DNA of 19,370 nt from Microbacterium sp. (GCF_003248605.1 NZ_QFPF01000043.1:1-19370), one strand, 5' to 3'. Numbered from the stretch's first letter, positions 1 through 7,263 are shown. Made by a program: numbers and translations. Notes: generated by a model from the letters alone, not told the origin.

Positions 1-615
1 GGTGCGGGCGATGCCGCGCAGCGACGCGCCGGCGCGGAGCAGGTCCGACACCGCGGCGGCGGTCGTCGACTCGGCGCGCGCCGAGTCGAGATAGGTGGGA
101 TTGCCGGCGCCGATGCGGTAGCCCTTGATCGCGAAGAGGTCCTTGACCGCGACGGTCAGACCCTCGAGCGGACCCTCCCACGCACCCTGGAAGAGCGGGT
201 CGCCGACCGTGCGCCACACCGAGCGGTCGAGCGCCTGCGCGCGGGGCGTGACATGGGCCGCCGTGATCAGCCAGTGCCCGTCGACGCGCTCCCACACCTG
301 GGTCTGCAGCCCCGTGCCGCCCCCGACGTAGCGCGAGATCGACACGAGCAGCGCCACATCGGGCGCCAGTTCGCGGTACTCGATGCGCTCGATCGTGCGC
401 GGCGGGACTCCCCCGCGCACGCCGCGGAAGGCGCTGATCGCGTCGTGCCCGACCAGCAGGCCCGCGGCATCCCCTCGCATCGTCTCGGCGCCCGGGGCGA
501 AGGCCGCGTCGAGCGCATCCAGGTCGTTGGCGATGATCGCGCGCTCGTACGCGTCGAAGGCCTGGCGCAGATCCGCCGGGACATGCTCGGCGCCTCGGGC
601 GAGCGCATTCGTCAT
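1..615 (-). CDS. AtzH/HpxZ-like domain fused to amidase-signature enzyme (3' end beyond window)
   Basis: The 205 visible codons are the N-terminal part of a leftward gene that runs off the window. Residues 1 to about 125 look like the small NTF2-fold AtzH-like domain (DUF3225). The features are an N-terminal helix with AFDAYERAI, then GHDAISAFRG, and a C-terminal VWERVDGHWLITAAHVTPR strand pair. From about residue 148 an amidase-signature domain begins with PLEGLTVAVKDLFAIKG. K158 there is the lysine of the family's Ser-cisSer-Lys triad; the serines would lie outside the window. The ATG overlaps the stop of the acetamidase gene (ATGA), so the two are probably translationally coupled. By family knowledge, AtzH and HpxZ are separate proteins encoded next to amidases (AtzE, HpxY) in cyanurate and Klebsiella purine operons, so this is a fusion of two usual neighbours. 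The substrate is unknown; a late ureido or amide intermediate of purine breakdown is my inference. Confidence 0.85.
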   Translation of the reverse strand, partial: MTNALARGAEHVPADLRQAFDAYERAIIANDLDALDAAFAPGAETMRGDAAGLLVGHDAISAFRGVRGGVPPRTIERIEYRELAPDVALLVSISRYVGGGTGLQTQVWERVDGHWLITAAHVTPRAQALDRSVWRTVGDPLFQGAWEGPLEGLTVAVKDLFAIKGYRIGAGNPTYLDSARAESTTAAAVSDLLRAGASLRGIART

Positions 616-1835
616 CGTGTGCCGCCCGTCTTCGCAGCAGGAGATGCGCCCGGAGCAGGAGATGCGCCCGGAGCAGGAGAATTCCCGGTCATCTCTCCTG
701 TTCCCGTCGAATGTCCTGTTCTGGCCACACCCGCGACGGGTGCGGCCGGCCGCGGCACCCCCGCGAAGTCCGCCTCCCGGATGCGCGCGTGCACACCGCA
801 GACGATGTCGACCACCTGCGAGATGTCGAAGTCGGTCGCGGCGCTCAGGTACGCGTACGCGAGGTGCTCCTCGAGCCCCCACCGCGCCCGGATCAGCGAG
901 ATCGCCGCCCGCACGCAGCGGCGCATGGCTTCGCCGAGATCGGGATCCAGCCCCGTCGGCACGAGGTACTCGGACGTGCGCACGAGCGGCCCCGTGATCT
1001 CGCCGAACTCGGCGAGCGCCTCGCCCCGCGGCACGACGTCGAAGCGCAGCGTCGCGCGGAGCGAGGCCTCGAGGGCCGTGAGGGCGACCTCGCCGTCGCC
1101 CTGCGCGAAGTGCGGGTCTCCGACGTACGCGAGCGCCCCCTCGACCTGCACGGGCAGGTAGAGCACGGTCCCCACGACGAGCAGGTTGATGTCGATGTTG
1201 CCGCCGTGCTCGCCGGGCGGCACCGAGTGCGGGCGCTGGTCGCCCGCCACGGCGACGCCCATCGTGCCGAGGAACGGCGCGAGCGGAAACTCCACGACAC
1301 CCGGCCCTCCCTCGGTGACGGGCAGCACGCCGACGAGGCCGCCCTCGCGCGACTGCACGGGAGTGAAGACGCTGACGTTGTGCTCGCCGCGCGGCAGCTC
1401 GCCCACGAGTGCGCCCTTGCCGTGGCGGTTCGAGATCACGCCGTACGGCACGCGGGGCGCAAGATCCAGCACGGTGATCTTCAGCAGGTCACCCGGCTGC
1501 GCACCCTCGACGCGGATGGGACCCGTGACGACGTGCGGTCCGTCGGCGAGCGTGTCACGGCTCAGGGTCGCGGCGATGTCGACCGCGTCCGTGAGGACGG
1601 CGGCAGCATCCACGCCCTTGCCGGTGAAGTACGCGAGCGGATCCTTGCCCTGGTCCTCGAGGATCCCCTCGTGACTGACGGTGTCGATCGTGACGCTCTG
1701 GCCCGCGGCGATGGTCAGCACCGCGGCGTCGCGCGCACAGGGCAGCCGCCCCCAGAGCACCGTGTCGGGGGATGCTGCCAGGTAGTGATCGCCGGGAGTC
1801 TCGCCCACGCCCGGCTGCAGGATCGGAAAGTTCAC
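612..1835 (-). CDS. Acetamidase/formamidase family protein (FmdA/AmdA)
   Basis: A 407-residue cytoplasmic protein of the FmdA_AmdA family, which hydrolyses short amides such as formamide to acid plus ammonia. Recognisable blocks are TVSHEG near residue 55, PFLGTMGVA near 190, PGEHGGNIDI near 210, YVGDPHFAQGDGEV near 240 and VHARIREADF near 350. The GTG start overlaps the allantoinase stop (GTGA) and is preceded by a strong Shine-Dalgarno, GAGGAGG, inside the allantoinase gene; its own stop overlaps the next start. It therefore sits in the middle of a three-gene overlapped operon. Position in a purine operon suggests it releases ammonia from an amide produced late in the pathway, but the sequence does not fix the substrate. 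The last 35 or so residues form a low-complexity Pro/Ala/Gly/Ser tail built from an 18-bp tandem repeat and are not part of the conserved fold. Confidence 0.88.
   Translation of the reverse strand: MNFPILQPGVGETPGDHYLAASPDTVLWGRLPCARDAAVLTIAAGQSVTIDTVSHEGILEDQGKDPLAYFTGKGVDAAAVLTDAVDIAATLSRDTLADGPHVVTGPIRVEGAQPGDLLKITVLDLAPRVPYGVISNRHGKGALVGELPRGEHNVSVFTPVQSREGGLVGVLPVTEGGPGVVEFPLAPFLGTMGVAVAGDQRPHSVPPGEHGGNIDINLLVVGTVLYLPVQVEGALAYVGDPHFAQGDGEVALTALEASLRATLRFDVVPRGEALAEFGEITGPLVRTSEYLVPTGLDPDLGEAMRRCVRAAISLIRARWGLEEHLAYAYLSAATDFDISQVVDIVCGVHARIREADFAGVPRPAAPVAGVARTGHSTGTGEMTGNSPAPGASPAPGASPAAKTGGTR
636..680. repeat. 18-bp tandem repeat in the 3' end of the acetamidase gene
   Basis: Two full units of AGCAGGAGATGCGCCCGG (636-653 and 654-671) are followed by half of a third (672-680). 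The period is a multiple of three, so on the minus strand it encodes a repeated PGASPA hexapeptide without shifting frame. It lies in the non-conserved C-terminal tail, where copy-number change would be tolerated. Confidence 0.9.
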
Positions 1836-3232
1836 GCGCCCTCCTCGTCGCTCGCGCCGGGGAGCGTCGACTCGGCGCCGGCGGCCAGGATCTCACGCCC
1901 GCGGCGCGCGATCACCCCGTCCTCGGGACCGTACACCCGCTCGCCGGCGAGGTACGTCGCGTGCACGACGCCCGCAAGGGTGCGCCCGTGCCACGGCGAC
2001 ATCTTGTTGCGGTACTGCAGGGTGGCGGCATCCACCGTCCATTCCTCGTCGGGCGCGAACACCGCGAGGTGCGCGGGGGCGCCGACCGCGATCACACCGG
2101 CACCCGCGAGTCCCGCGACCCGCGCCGGACCCGTGGTGACGTAGGGCAGCAGCGTCTCGAGCGCGATGCCGCGGCGGCGGGCCTCGGTCCACACCGACGC
2201 GAATCCGGTCTGCAGCCCGGCGATCCCGCCCCATGCGAGCCCGAAGTCGCCCTCGCCGCGGCCCTTGAGCTCTGCGGACGAGGGCGAGTGGTCGCTCACG
2301 ATCGCGTCGATCGTGCCGTCGAGCACGCCCTGCCAGAGCAAGTCGCGATTGTGTGCGTCGCGGATCGGCGGGCAGCACTTGAACTCGGCGGCCGAGTCCG
2401 GAACCTCTTCTGCGGTGAGGGTGAGGTAGTGCGGGCACGTCTCGATGCTCAGGCGCACGCCCTCGGCCTTGGCGGCGCGCACATCGGCGAGCGCGCCCGC
2501 ATCCGAGACGTGCACGATGTGGGCGCGGGCGCCCGTGCGACGCGCGGCCTCGATCACGCGTCGGATCGCGTCGCGCTCGCTCACGGGCGGCCGGGAGGCG
2601 AGGAACGCGTCGTACCGCGGGCCGAGCGGACCCTCCTCGCCGAGCTGCGCCGGGTCCTCGGCATGCACGATGAGCAGGCCGTCGAAGGCCGCGATCTCGG
2701 TCAGGGCCGCCTCGAGCTGCTCGGCGTCGAGGCTCTCGAACTCGTCGATGCCCGAGGGCGAGAGGAAGCACTTGAACCCGACGACCCCCGCCGTGGCGAG
2801 TTCGGCGAGCGCGCCGAGATTTTCGGGAACAGCACCGCCCCAATAGGCCACGTCGACCGCCAGCTTGCCTCGCGACGCGGCCCGCTTGGCCTCGAGCGCC
2901 GCAACGCTCGTCGTGACGGGAACGCTGTTCAGCGGCATGTCGACGAGTGTCGTGATCCCCGCCGCCGCCGCGGCCGCGGTGCCCGTCGCGAAGCCCTCCC
3001 ACTCCGTCCGCCCGGGTTCGTCCAGGTGCACGTGCGAATCGACGAGGCCCGGCAACAGGGTCACGTGATCGGGCAGCACGACGACGTCGCCCGGGGTCAC
3101 ACCATCCGGGTCGTACGCGTCGACCGCGGTGATGCGCCCGCCCTCGACGTGCACCACGGCGGGACGGAACACTCCGTCGATGAAGACACGACGCGCGGCG
3201 AGGGCGCGCGGGGCGTCGGGAAGAGCGGTCAT
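1832..3232 (-). CDS. allB: Allantoinase (cyclic amidohydrolase)
   Basis: A 466-residue metal-dependent amidohydrolase that opens the hydantoin ring of allantoin to give allantoate. Visible signature residues are H67 and H69 in DSHVHLDEPGRTEWEGF, the probable carboxylated lysine K154 in VGFKCFLSPSG, H190 in IVHAEDP, a later HIVHVSDAG block and the metal-binding Asp in IVSDHSPSS. The DEPGRTEWEG stretch is characteristic of allantoinases rather than dihydroorotases or hydantoinases. An upstream in-frame start would add 17 residues, but I chose the ATG at 3232 because the domain begins there and a TAGCGT box lies 7 nt before it, the leaderless pattern used elsewhere here. It is the first gene of the leftward operon, transcribed divergently from uraD. 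Confidence 0.93.
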   Translation of the reverse strand: MTALPDAPRALAARRVFIDGVFRPAVVHVEGGRITAVDAYDPDGVTPGDVVVLPDHVTLLPGLVDSHVHLDEPGRTEWEGFATGTAAAAAAGITTLVDMPLNSVPVTTSVAALEAKRAASRGKLAVDVAYWGGAVPENLGALAELATAGVVGFKCFLSPSGIDEFESLDAEQLEAALTEIAAFDGLLIVHAEDPAQLGEEGPLGPRYDAFLASRPPVSERDAIRRVIEAARRTGARAHIVHVSDAGALADVRAAKAEGVRLSIETCPHYLTLTAEEVPDSAAEFKCCPPIRDAHNRDLLWQGVLDGTIDAIVSDHSPSSAELKGRGEGDFGLAWGGIAGLQTGFASVWTEARRRGIALETLLPYVTTGPARVAGLAGAGVIAVGAPAHLAVFAPDEEWTVDAATLQYRNKMSPWHGRTLAGVVHATYLAGERVYGPEDGVIARRGREILAAGAESTLPGASDEEGA

Positions 3233-3239
3233 GGCACCC

Positions 3240-3245
3240 ACGCTA
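3240..3245 (-). promoter_or_regulatory. -10 box of leaderless allantoinase promoter
   Basis: On the minus strand TAGCGT is followed by 7 nt (GGGTGCC) and then the ATG. No Shine-Dalgarno is present between box and start, so transcription probably begins at or beside the start codon. The same layout appears at five other gene heads in this window. Confidence 0.65.
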
Positions 3246-3266
3246 GGCGGCCCGCGTTTCCCGGAT

Positions 3267-3306
3267 GTTACCCACAGCAACATTCGCGAAACGTGCCGCG
3301 GGTAAC
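3267..3306. promoter_or_regulatory. Inverted repeat GTTACCC-N26-GGGTAAC in the divergent allantoinase/uraD promoter
   Basis: GTTACCC (3267-3273) and its exact reverse complement GGGTAAC (3300-3306) face each other across the 82-bp intergenic region. The right arm overlaps the uraD -10 box (TAACGT, 3303-3308). The left arm falls about where the -35 region of the allantoinase promoter should be. Such a placement would let one dimeric or looping regulator control both operons. No regulator gene of the purine type (PucR, AllR, HpxS, PecS/HucR) is visible in the window, so the binder is unknown. Confidence 0.5.
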
Positions 3307-3308
3307 GT
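3303..3308 (+). promoter_or_regulatory. -10 box of leaderless uraD promoter
   Basis: TAACGT is followed by 6 nt (GACGTC) and the GTG of uraD. There is no Shine-Dalgarno. The box overlaps the right arm of the GTTACCC/GGGTAAC inverted repeat, so an operator there would directly block transcription. Confidence 0.6.
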
Positions 3309-3314
3309 GACGTC

Positions 3315-3827
3315 GTGCTCCTTCAGGATTTCAACACCGTGGATGCTGCCGAGGCGGCCGCCCTCGTCCGCGTCTGGGCCGACATCCCGAGCTTCGTCGA
3401 CGGCATCGTCGCGTCGCGGCCCTACACCTCGGTCGACGAGGTCGCCGCGCGGGCATCGCAGCTCGCCGCGGCGTGGGACGAGGCCGACCTGGACGCGGCG
3501 CTCGCGCACCACCCCCGCATCGGCGAGAAGCCCACGGCGTCCGGCGCCGAGGGCGACGCCTCCCGCCGGGAGCAGGCATCGATGGCCTCGGCGGGCGAGG
3601 ATACGACCGCACGGATCGCGGACGGAAACGCCGAGTACGAGCGCCGGTTCGGCCGTGTCTTCCTGATCCGGGCGGCCGGCCGCGCTCCCGAAGAGATGCT
3701 CGCCGAGCTCGAGCGCCGGCTCGCGAACGACCCCTCCGACGAGTGGCGCGAAGCCGCTGCGCAACTCGGGGAGATCGCGGTGCTGCGCCTGCGCGGCGCC
3801 GTGACGGACGACAGGATGGGCGCATGA
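3315..3827 (+). CDS. uraD: OHCU decarboxylase (2-oxo-4-hydroxy-4-carboxy-5-ureidoimidazoline decarboxylase)
   Basis: A 170-residue all-helical cytoplasmic enzyme that decarboxylates OHCU to S-allantoin, the last step of the urate-to-allantoin route. The family's HPRIG motif is present (H66 is the likely catalytic histidine). It is followed by EKPTAS, the SRREQASM block, then NAEYERRFGRVFLIRAAGR, the usual FGxxFLI-type segment. Length is normal for the stand-alone enzyme. The start is a GTG without Shine-Dalgarno, 6 nt after a TAACGT box. The stop overlaps the uraH start as ATGA. It heads the rightward uraD-uraH-hpxO set and corresponds in role to Klebsiella HpxQ. Confidence 0.94.
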   Translation: MLLQDFNTVDAAEAAALVRVWADIPSFVDGIVASRPYTSVDEVAARASQLAAAWDEADLDAALAHHPRIGEKPTASGAEGDASRREQASMASAGEDTTARIADGNAEYERRFGRVFLIRAAGRAPEEMLAELERRLANDPSDEWREAAAQLGEIAVLRLRGAVTDDRMGA

Positions 3828-4162
3828 GACCGCACCTGACCACCCACGTGCTGGACGCCGCGACGGGTTCGCCCGCACCGGGCGTCGCCGTTGCGCTGGC
3901 CACAGCATCCGGAACGCCCGTCGCCGAGGCGACCACCGACGCCGACGGGCGCGCGGGCCTCGGCCCGGAGCAGCTCGACGCGGGCGTCTACGCCCTGACC
4001 TTCGCGACGGGCGCGTACTTCGCGGCGCAGGGCGTCGACACCTTCTACCCTTCGGTCACCGTGACGTTCAGCGTCGAGGTCGCGGACGACGGCACCAGCA
4101 GGCACTATCACGTGCCACTGCTGCTGAGCCCGTTCGCCTACTCGACCTACCGCGGCAGCTGA
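3824..4162 (+). CDS. uraH: 5-hydroxyisourate hydrolase (transthyretin-like)
   Basis: A 112-residue transthyretin-fold enzyme that hydrolyses 5-hydroxyisourate to OHCU. The N-terminal motif LTTHVLDAATG contains the catalytic His (H8). R43 (DADGRAG) and H96 (RHYHVPLLLSPF) match the other active-site residues of the family. The protein ends in the diagnostic YRGS tetrapeptide, which separates true HIU hydrolases from transthyretin. The ATG overlaps the uraD stop by 4 nt, so the two are coupled. It would normally act as a homotetramer in the cytoplasm, directly after HpxO, whose gene starts 29 nt downstream. Confidence 0.96.
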   Translation: MRPHLTTHVLDAATGSPAPGVAVALATASGTPVAEATTDADGRAGLGPEQLDAGVYALTFATGAYFAAQGVDTFYPSVTVTFSVEVADDGTSRHYHVPLLLSPFAYSTYRGS

Positions 4163-4180
4163 GCGCCGCGGGCAACGTTC

Positions 4181-4186
4181 GGAGGA
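4181..4186 (+). promoter_or_regulatory. Ribosome binding site of hpxO
   Basis: GGAGGA lies 5 nt before the hpxO ATG at 4192. It fixes the start and shows hpxO is read from a leadered, presumably uraD-uraH-hpxO, transcript. Confidence 0.75.
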
Positions 4187-4191
4187 TCCCC

Positions 4192-5385
4192 ATGAAGGTC
4201 ATCGTCATCGGCGCCGGCATCGGCGGCACGAGCGCCGCGATCGCGCTGCAGCGCCTCGGGCACGAGGTCGTCGTCTACGACAGGATGCGCGAGAACAAAC
4301 CGGTCGGGGCGGCGCTGTCGCTGTGGTCGAACGGCGTCAAGGTGCTCAACTGGCTGGGCCTTCGTGACGAGGTCGCAGCCCTCGGCGGCCTCATGGACGA
4401 CATGGCCTACTACGACGGACACACCGGCGAGACGCTCTGCCGCTTCAGCCTCGACCCCGTCACCGTGCAGACGGGCCAGCGCCCGTATCCCGTCGCCCGC
4501 GCCGAGCTGCAGGCGCTGCTCATGGAGCGCGTCGGCATGCCGAACATCCACCTGTCGATGCAGCTGGTCGGCATCGAGCAGCACGAGGACGGCGTCACGG
4601 CGACCTTCGCCGACGGATCGACCGACACCGCCGACATGCTCATCGGCGCCGACGGTGCGCGTTCGTTCACGCGCGACTACATCACCGCCGCGCGCGGCCT
4701 TGCCCCGATCGAACGCACGTATTCGGGGTACACGAACTTCAACGGGCTCGTCCCGGCCGACCCCGCCGTGGGCCCGCTCGACCAGTGGACGACATACGTC
4801 GCCGACGGCAAGCGCTGCGCCGTGATGCCCGTCGCGGGCGACCGCTTCTACTTCTTCGTCGATGTGCCGCAGCCCGCGGGCGTCCCCTATGACCGGGCCG
4901 AGGGCGCGGCACCGCTGCGCGAGGCGTTCGGCAACTGGGCGCCCGGCGTGCAGGTGCTGCTGGATTCCATCGATCCCGAGGTGTCCCTCAACCGCGTCGA
5001 GATCTGGGACATCGACCCCTTCGACACATGGGTGCACGGACGTGTGGCTCTCCTGGGCGACTCGGCCCACAACACCGCACCCGACATCGGTCAGGGCGCG
5101 TGCTCGGCACTCGAGGACTCGTTCGCCCTTGGCATCGTGTTCGCCACGAACACGCTCGGCGTCGAGGACTCGCTGCAGCGGTACGAGAAGATCCGCGCCG
5201 AGCGGGCCGGCGAGCTCGTCGCGCGGGCGCGCAAGCGCGCGTGGGAGACGCATGCCTTCGACCCGGCGGCGACGCAGGAATGGTACGACGGCCTGCGTAC
5301 CGAGGACGGCACGGGCATCATCCGCGGCATCGTGGGCAACATCGTCGACTCCCCCGTCAACCTCGGCGGCGGCATCCTGACCTGA
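4192..5385 (+). CDS. hpxO: FAD-dependent urate hydroxylase HpxO
   Basis: A 397-residue class A flavoprotein monooxygenase that uses NAD(P)H and O2 to convert urate to 5-hydroxyisourate. The N-terminal FAD dinucleotide motif is GAGIGGTSAAIAL (residues 7-19). The second FAD/NAD(P)H motif is IGADGARS near 151-158. The FAD ribityl site is GDSAHNTAPDIGQGACSALED near 300. The stretch DQWTTYVADGKR...MPV...RFYFF closely follows Klebsiella HpxO as I remember it. R208 and Y220 keep the 12-residue spacing of the Arg204/Tyr216 substrate pair reported for that enzyme. This makes HpxO far more likely than a generic salicylate- or 3-hydroxybenzoate-type hydroxylase. Placement right after uraD and uraH, whose products consume 5-hydroxyisourate, supports it. 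No cofactor-free urate oxidase gene is visible. Confidence 0.93.
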   Translation: MKVIVIGAGIGGTSAAIALQRLGHEVVVYDRMRENKPVGAALSLWSNGVKVLNWLGLRDEVAALGGLMDDMAYYDGHTGETLCRFSLDPVTVQTGQRPYPVARAELQALLMERVGMPNIHLSMQLVGIEQHEDGVTATFADGSTDTADMLIGADGARSFTRDYITAARGLAPIERTYSGYTNFNGLVPADPAVGPLDQWTTYVADGKRCAVMPVAGDRFYFFVDVPQPAGVPYDRAEGAAPLREAFGNWAPGVQVLLDSIDPEVSLNRVEIWDIDPFDTWVHGRVALLGDSAHNTAPDIGQGACSALEDSFALGIVFATNTLGVEDSLQRYEKIRAERAGELVARARKRAWETHAFDPAATQEWYDGLRTEDGTGIIRGIVGNIVDSPVNLGGGILT

Positions 5386-5469
5386 CGCGCTGCTGTCGCG
5401 GCGCGGCGCGCGGCGTTCGTTCCCTCGGTCTTTGCGGCGCGGCGCGCGTTCACGCCCTCACCCGTTGCC
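5386..5469. other. GC-rich spacer after hpxO with a 15-bp direct repeat
   Basis: No gene is visible. GCGGCGCGGCGCGCG occurs twice (5398-5412 and 5434-5448), 36 bp apart. The spacer leads directly into the long hairpin element at 5470 and lies between convergent hpxO and the permease gene. Confidence 0.6.
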
Positions 5470-5534
5470 GAACCCACATTTTTGCAGCGAACCACCAGCC
5501 GACGCGTGGTGTCTCGCTGCAAAAATGTGGGTTC
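5470..5534. repeat. Palindromic hairpin element, copy 1 (65 bp)
   Basis: A 21-bp arm beginning GAACCCACATTTTTGC is perfectly matched by its reverse complement at the other end (ending GCAAAAATGTGGGTTC). The 23-nt centre contains a second short stem, CACCA/TGGTG, so the whole element can fold into one long hairpin. It sits between the convergent 3' ends of hpxO and the permease gene. A diverged copy lies at 7378-7443. There is no protein-coding content and no obvious target-site duplication. It resembles a REP- or MITE-like dispersed palindrome. It may also act as a bidirectional terminator, although the T-run is inside the stem rather than after it. Confidence 0.9.
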
Positions 5535-5597
5535 AGCGCGTGGCGGCACGGTCCAACCCCACCGCGAGCGGGCGACGGGATGCTGTCGCCCGCCGCA

Positions 5598-7112
5598 TCA
5601 CGGACGTTCGGGCGGCGCGGAGGCCCCAGCATCCCGATCGGTGTCGAGCACGTGCGTCGGGATCAGTCCCGTGCCCTCGGCCTGCGGGTGCACGAGCGCC
5701 GCCGCGGCGGGCCCGCGCACGGCGTCGGACGCGTCGAGTTTGGGATCGGCGGCGTGGTCTCGGCGCATCTCGTCGGAGTTGAGCAGCAGGTTCAGCAGGA
5801 TCGCCGTGATCGCGCCGGCGCTGATGCCCGAGTCGAAGATGAGGGTGAACCACTCGGGGAACTGGTCGTAGATCGTCGGGGTGACCGTCGGCAGCAGCGC
5901 GACGCCGACCGAGATCGCCACGATCAGCACGTTCTTGTTGTTGAAGTGCACCTTCGCCAGCGTGCGGATGCCGGACGCCGCCACCATGCCGAACAGTGCG
6001 ATGCCCGCTCCACCCAGCACCGCCCTCGGCACGCCCTCGACGATCGCCGAGATCTTGGGGATCAGCCCGAGCACGACGAGGATCACGCCGGCCGCCGCCG
6101 CGACCCATCGCGAGCGCACGCCCGTGAGCGAGACGAGTCCGACGTTCTGCGCGAAAGCCGTGTAGGGGAATGTGTTGAACACGCCGCCGATGACCGTGCC
6201 GAGGCCGTCGGCGCGCAGACCGTCGGCGAGCTGCCGCCGGTTGACAGGCTTTTCGACGATCTCGCCGACGGCGATCATGTCGCCGGTCGTCTCGGTCATG
6301 ATGACGATGCCGACGATGATCATCGACACGATCGAGGCGACCTGGAAGGTCGGCAGGCCGAAGTGGAAGGGCGTCACGACGCCGAACCATGCGGCCTCGC
6401 CCACGTGCGACCAGTCGACCATTCCCGGCACGAAGAGCGCCGCGATGGTTCCGACCAGGAGTCCGAGCAGCACCGACACCCGCTGGAGGGCGGGCGGCGC
6501 GAACCGCTCGATCAGCACGATGAACAGCAGCGTGCCGACCGCGAACCCGACATTGATCGGCGGTGCACCCTCGGTCGACCCGTCGACGATCCAGCCCGCG
6601 GCGACCCGCATGAGCGAGAGGCCGATGATCAGGATGACCGTGCCCGTCACGATCGGCGGGAAGAAGCGCAGCAGCTGCGCGAAGAACGGCGCGATCAGGA
6701 TCATGAACAGACCGCAGGCGATCGTCGCCCCGAAGATCGCCTGGATGCCCTCGCTCTGACCGATCGCGATCATCGGGCCGACCGCGGCGAACGTGACGCC
6801 CTGCATCAGCGGCAGCCGCACGCCGAAGCGCCAGAATCCGACCGACTGGATGATCGTCGCGATGCCGGCGACGAAGAGGTCGGCGCTGATCAGGAACGCC
6901 ATGTCCTCTGCGGAGTACCCGAGCGCGCCGCCGACGATCAGCGGCACGGCGACGGCGCCCGCATACATCGCGAGCACGTGCTGCAGCCCGAGGGGGAACA
7001 ACCGGGCGAGAGGCGGGATGCTGTCGACCGTGTTGGCCTGAGCGCGCGCCGCGCGCGCGGCCTTCTTATCCGTCGCGTCGGACGTGCCCGGTTCGGTGTC
7101 TGTGGTCGCCAT
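5598..7112 (-). CDS. NCS2 family purine (xanthine/urate) permease
   Basis: A 504-residue inner-membrane transporter of the nucleobase-ascorbate (NCS2/NAT/UraA) family with about 14 membrane segments between residues 40 and 455. The family histidine is in GLQHVLAMYAG (H45, first segment). The acidic substrate-binding position is in TETTGD (E274), and the NAT signature is QNVGLVSLTG (322-331). The proton-driven xanthine/urate subgroup (PucJ, PucK, UacT, HpxP) is the best fit because it lies next to hpxO and allantoinase; uracil is less likely. The hydrophilic 38-residue head and a tail of about 50 residues after the last membrane segment are longer than usual. The ATG has a GGAG Shine-Dalgarno 6 nt upstream. 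It converges on hpxO and has its own promoter region. Confidence 0.92.
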   Translation of the reverse strand: MATTDTEPGTSDATDKKAARAARAQANTVDSIPPLARLFPLGLQHVLAMYAGAVAVPLIVGGALGYSAEDMAFLISADLFVAGIATIIQSVGFWRFGVRLPLMQGVTFAAVGPMIAIGQSEGIQAIFGATIACGLFMILIAPFFAQLLRFFPPIVTGTVILIIGLSLMRVAAGWIVDGSTEGAPPINVGFAVGTLLFIVLIERFAPPALQRVSVLLGLLVGTIAALFVPGMVDWSHVGEAAWFGVVTPFHFGLPTFQVASIVSMIIVGIVIMTETTGDMIAVGEIVEKPVNRRQLADGLRADGLGTVIGGVFNTFPYTAFAQNVGLVSLTGVRSRWVAAAAGVILVVLGLIPKISAIVEGVPRAVLGGAGIALFGMVAASGIRTLAKVHFNNKNVLIVAISVGVALLPTVTPTIYDQFPEWFTLIFDSGISAGAITAILLNLLLNSDEMRRDHAADPKLDASDAVRGPAAAALVHPQAEGTGLIPTHVLDTDRDAGASAPPERP

Positions 7113-7250
7113 GCGCTGCTCCGGTCTCGCGAGGGAAGGACGGTTGCGGCAGAGACGGCGACGTGCCCGCCGCGGTGCTTGGGTGCGACCGTAGGGCCGC
7201 GCTGCAGACGACGCCAGGCGCGGCGGGCGATCGTCGCGGACTCTTCACAC

Positions 7251-7263
7251 CGGCGTTACGCCG
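7251..7263. promoter_or_regulatory. 13-bp palindrome upstream of the permease gene, candidate operator
   Basis: CGGCGTTACGCCG is a perfect inverted repeat around a central TTA/TAA, 139 bp upstream of the permease ATG. Its core GTAACG (minus strand) recurs in the right arm of the inverted repeat at the allantoinase/uraD promoter (GGGTAACG). The link to a common regulator is only suggestive; short GC-rich palindromes arise by chance in such DNA. Confidence 0.35.

Noticed and set aside
711..3310. Long plus-strand frames antisense to the acetamidase and allantoinase genes
   Set aside because: Both minus-strand genes carry complete family motifs and coupled starts; the plus-strand products have none.
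5386..5469. GCGGCGCGGCGCGCG direct repeat as a meaningful element
   Set aside because: Such GC-only strings are expected by chance in this composition. It is recorded as a feature but not counted as a finding.
5470..5534. Ordinary intrinsic terminator between hpxO and the permease gene
   Set aside because: The stem is much longer than needed, the T-run is inside the arm rather than after the hairpin, and a near-identical copy exists elsewhere. Termination may be a side effect, but repeat-element status explains it better.
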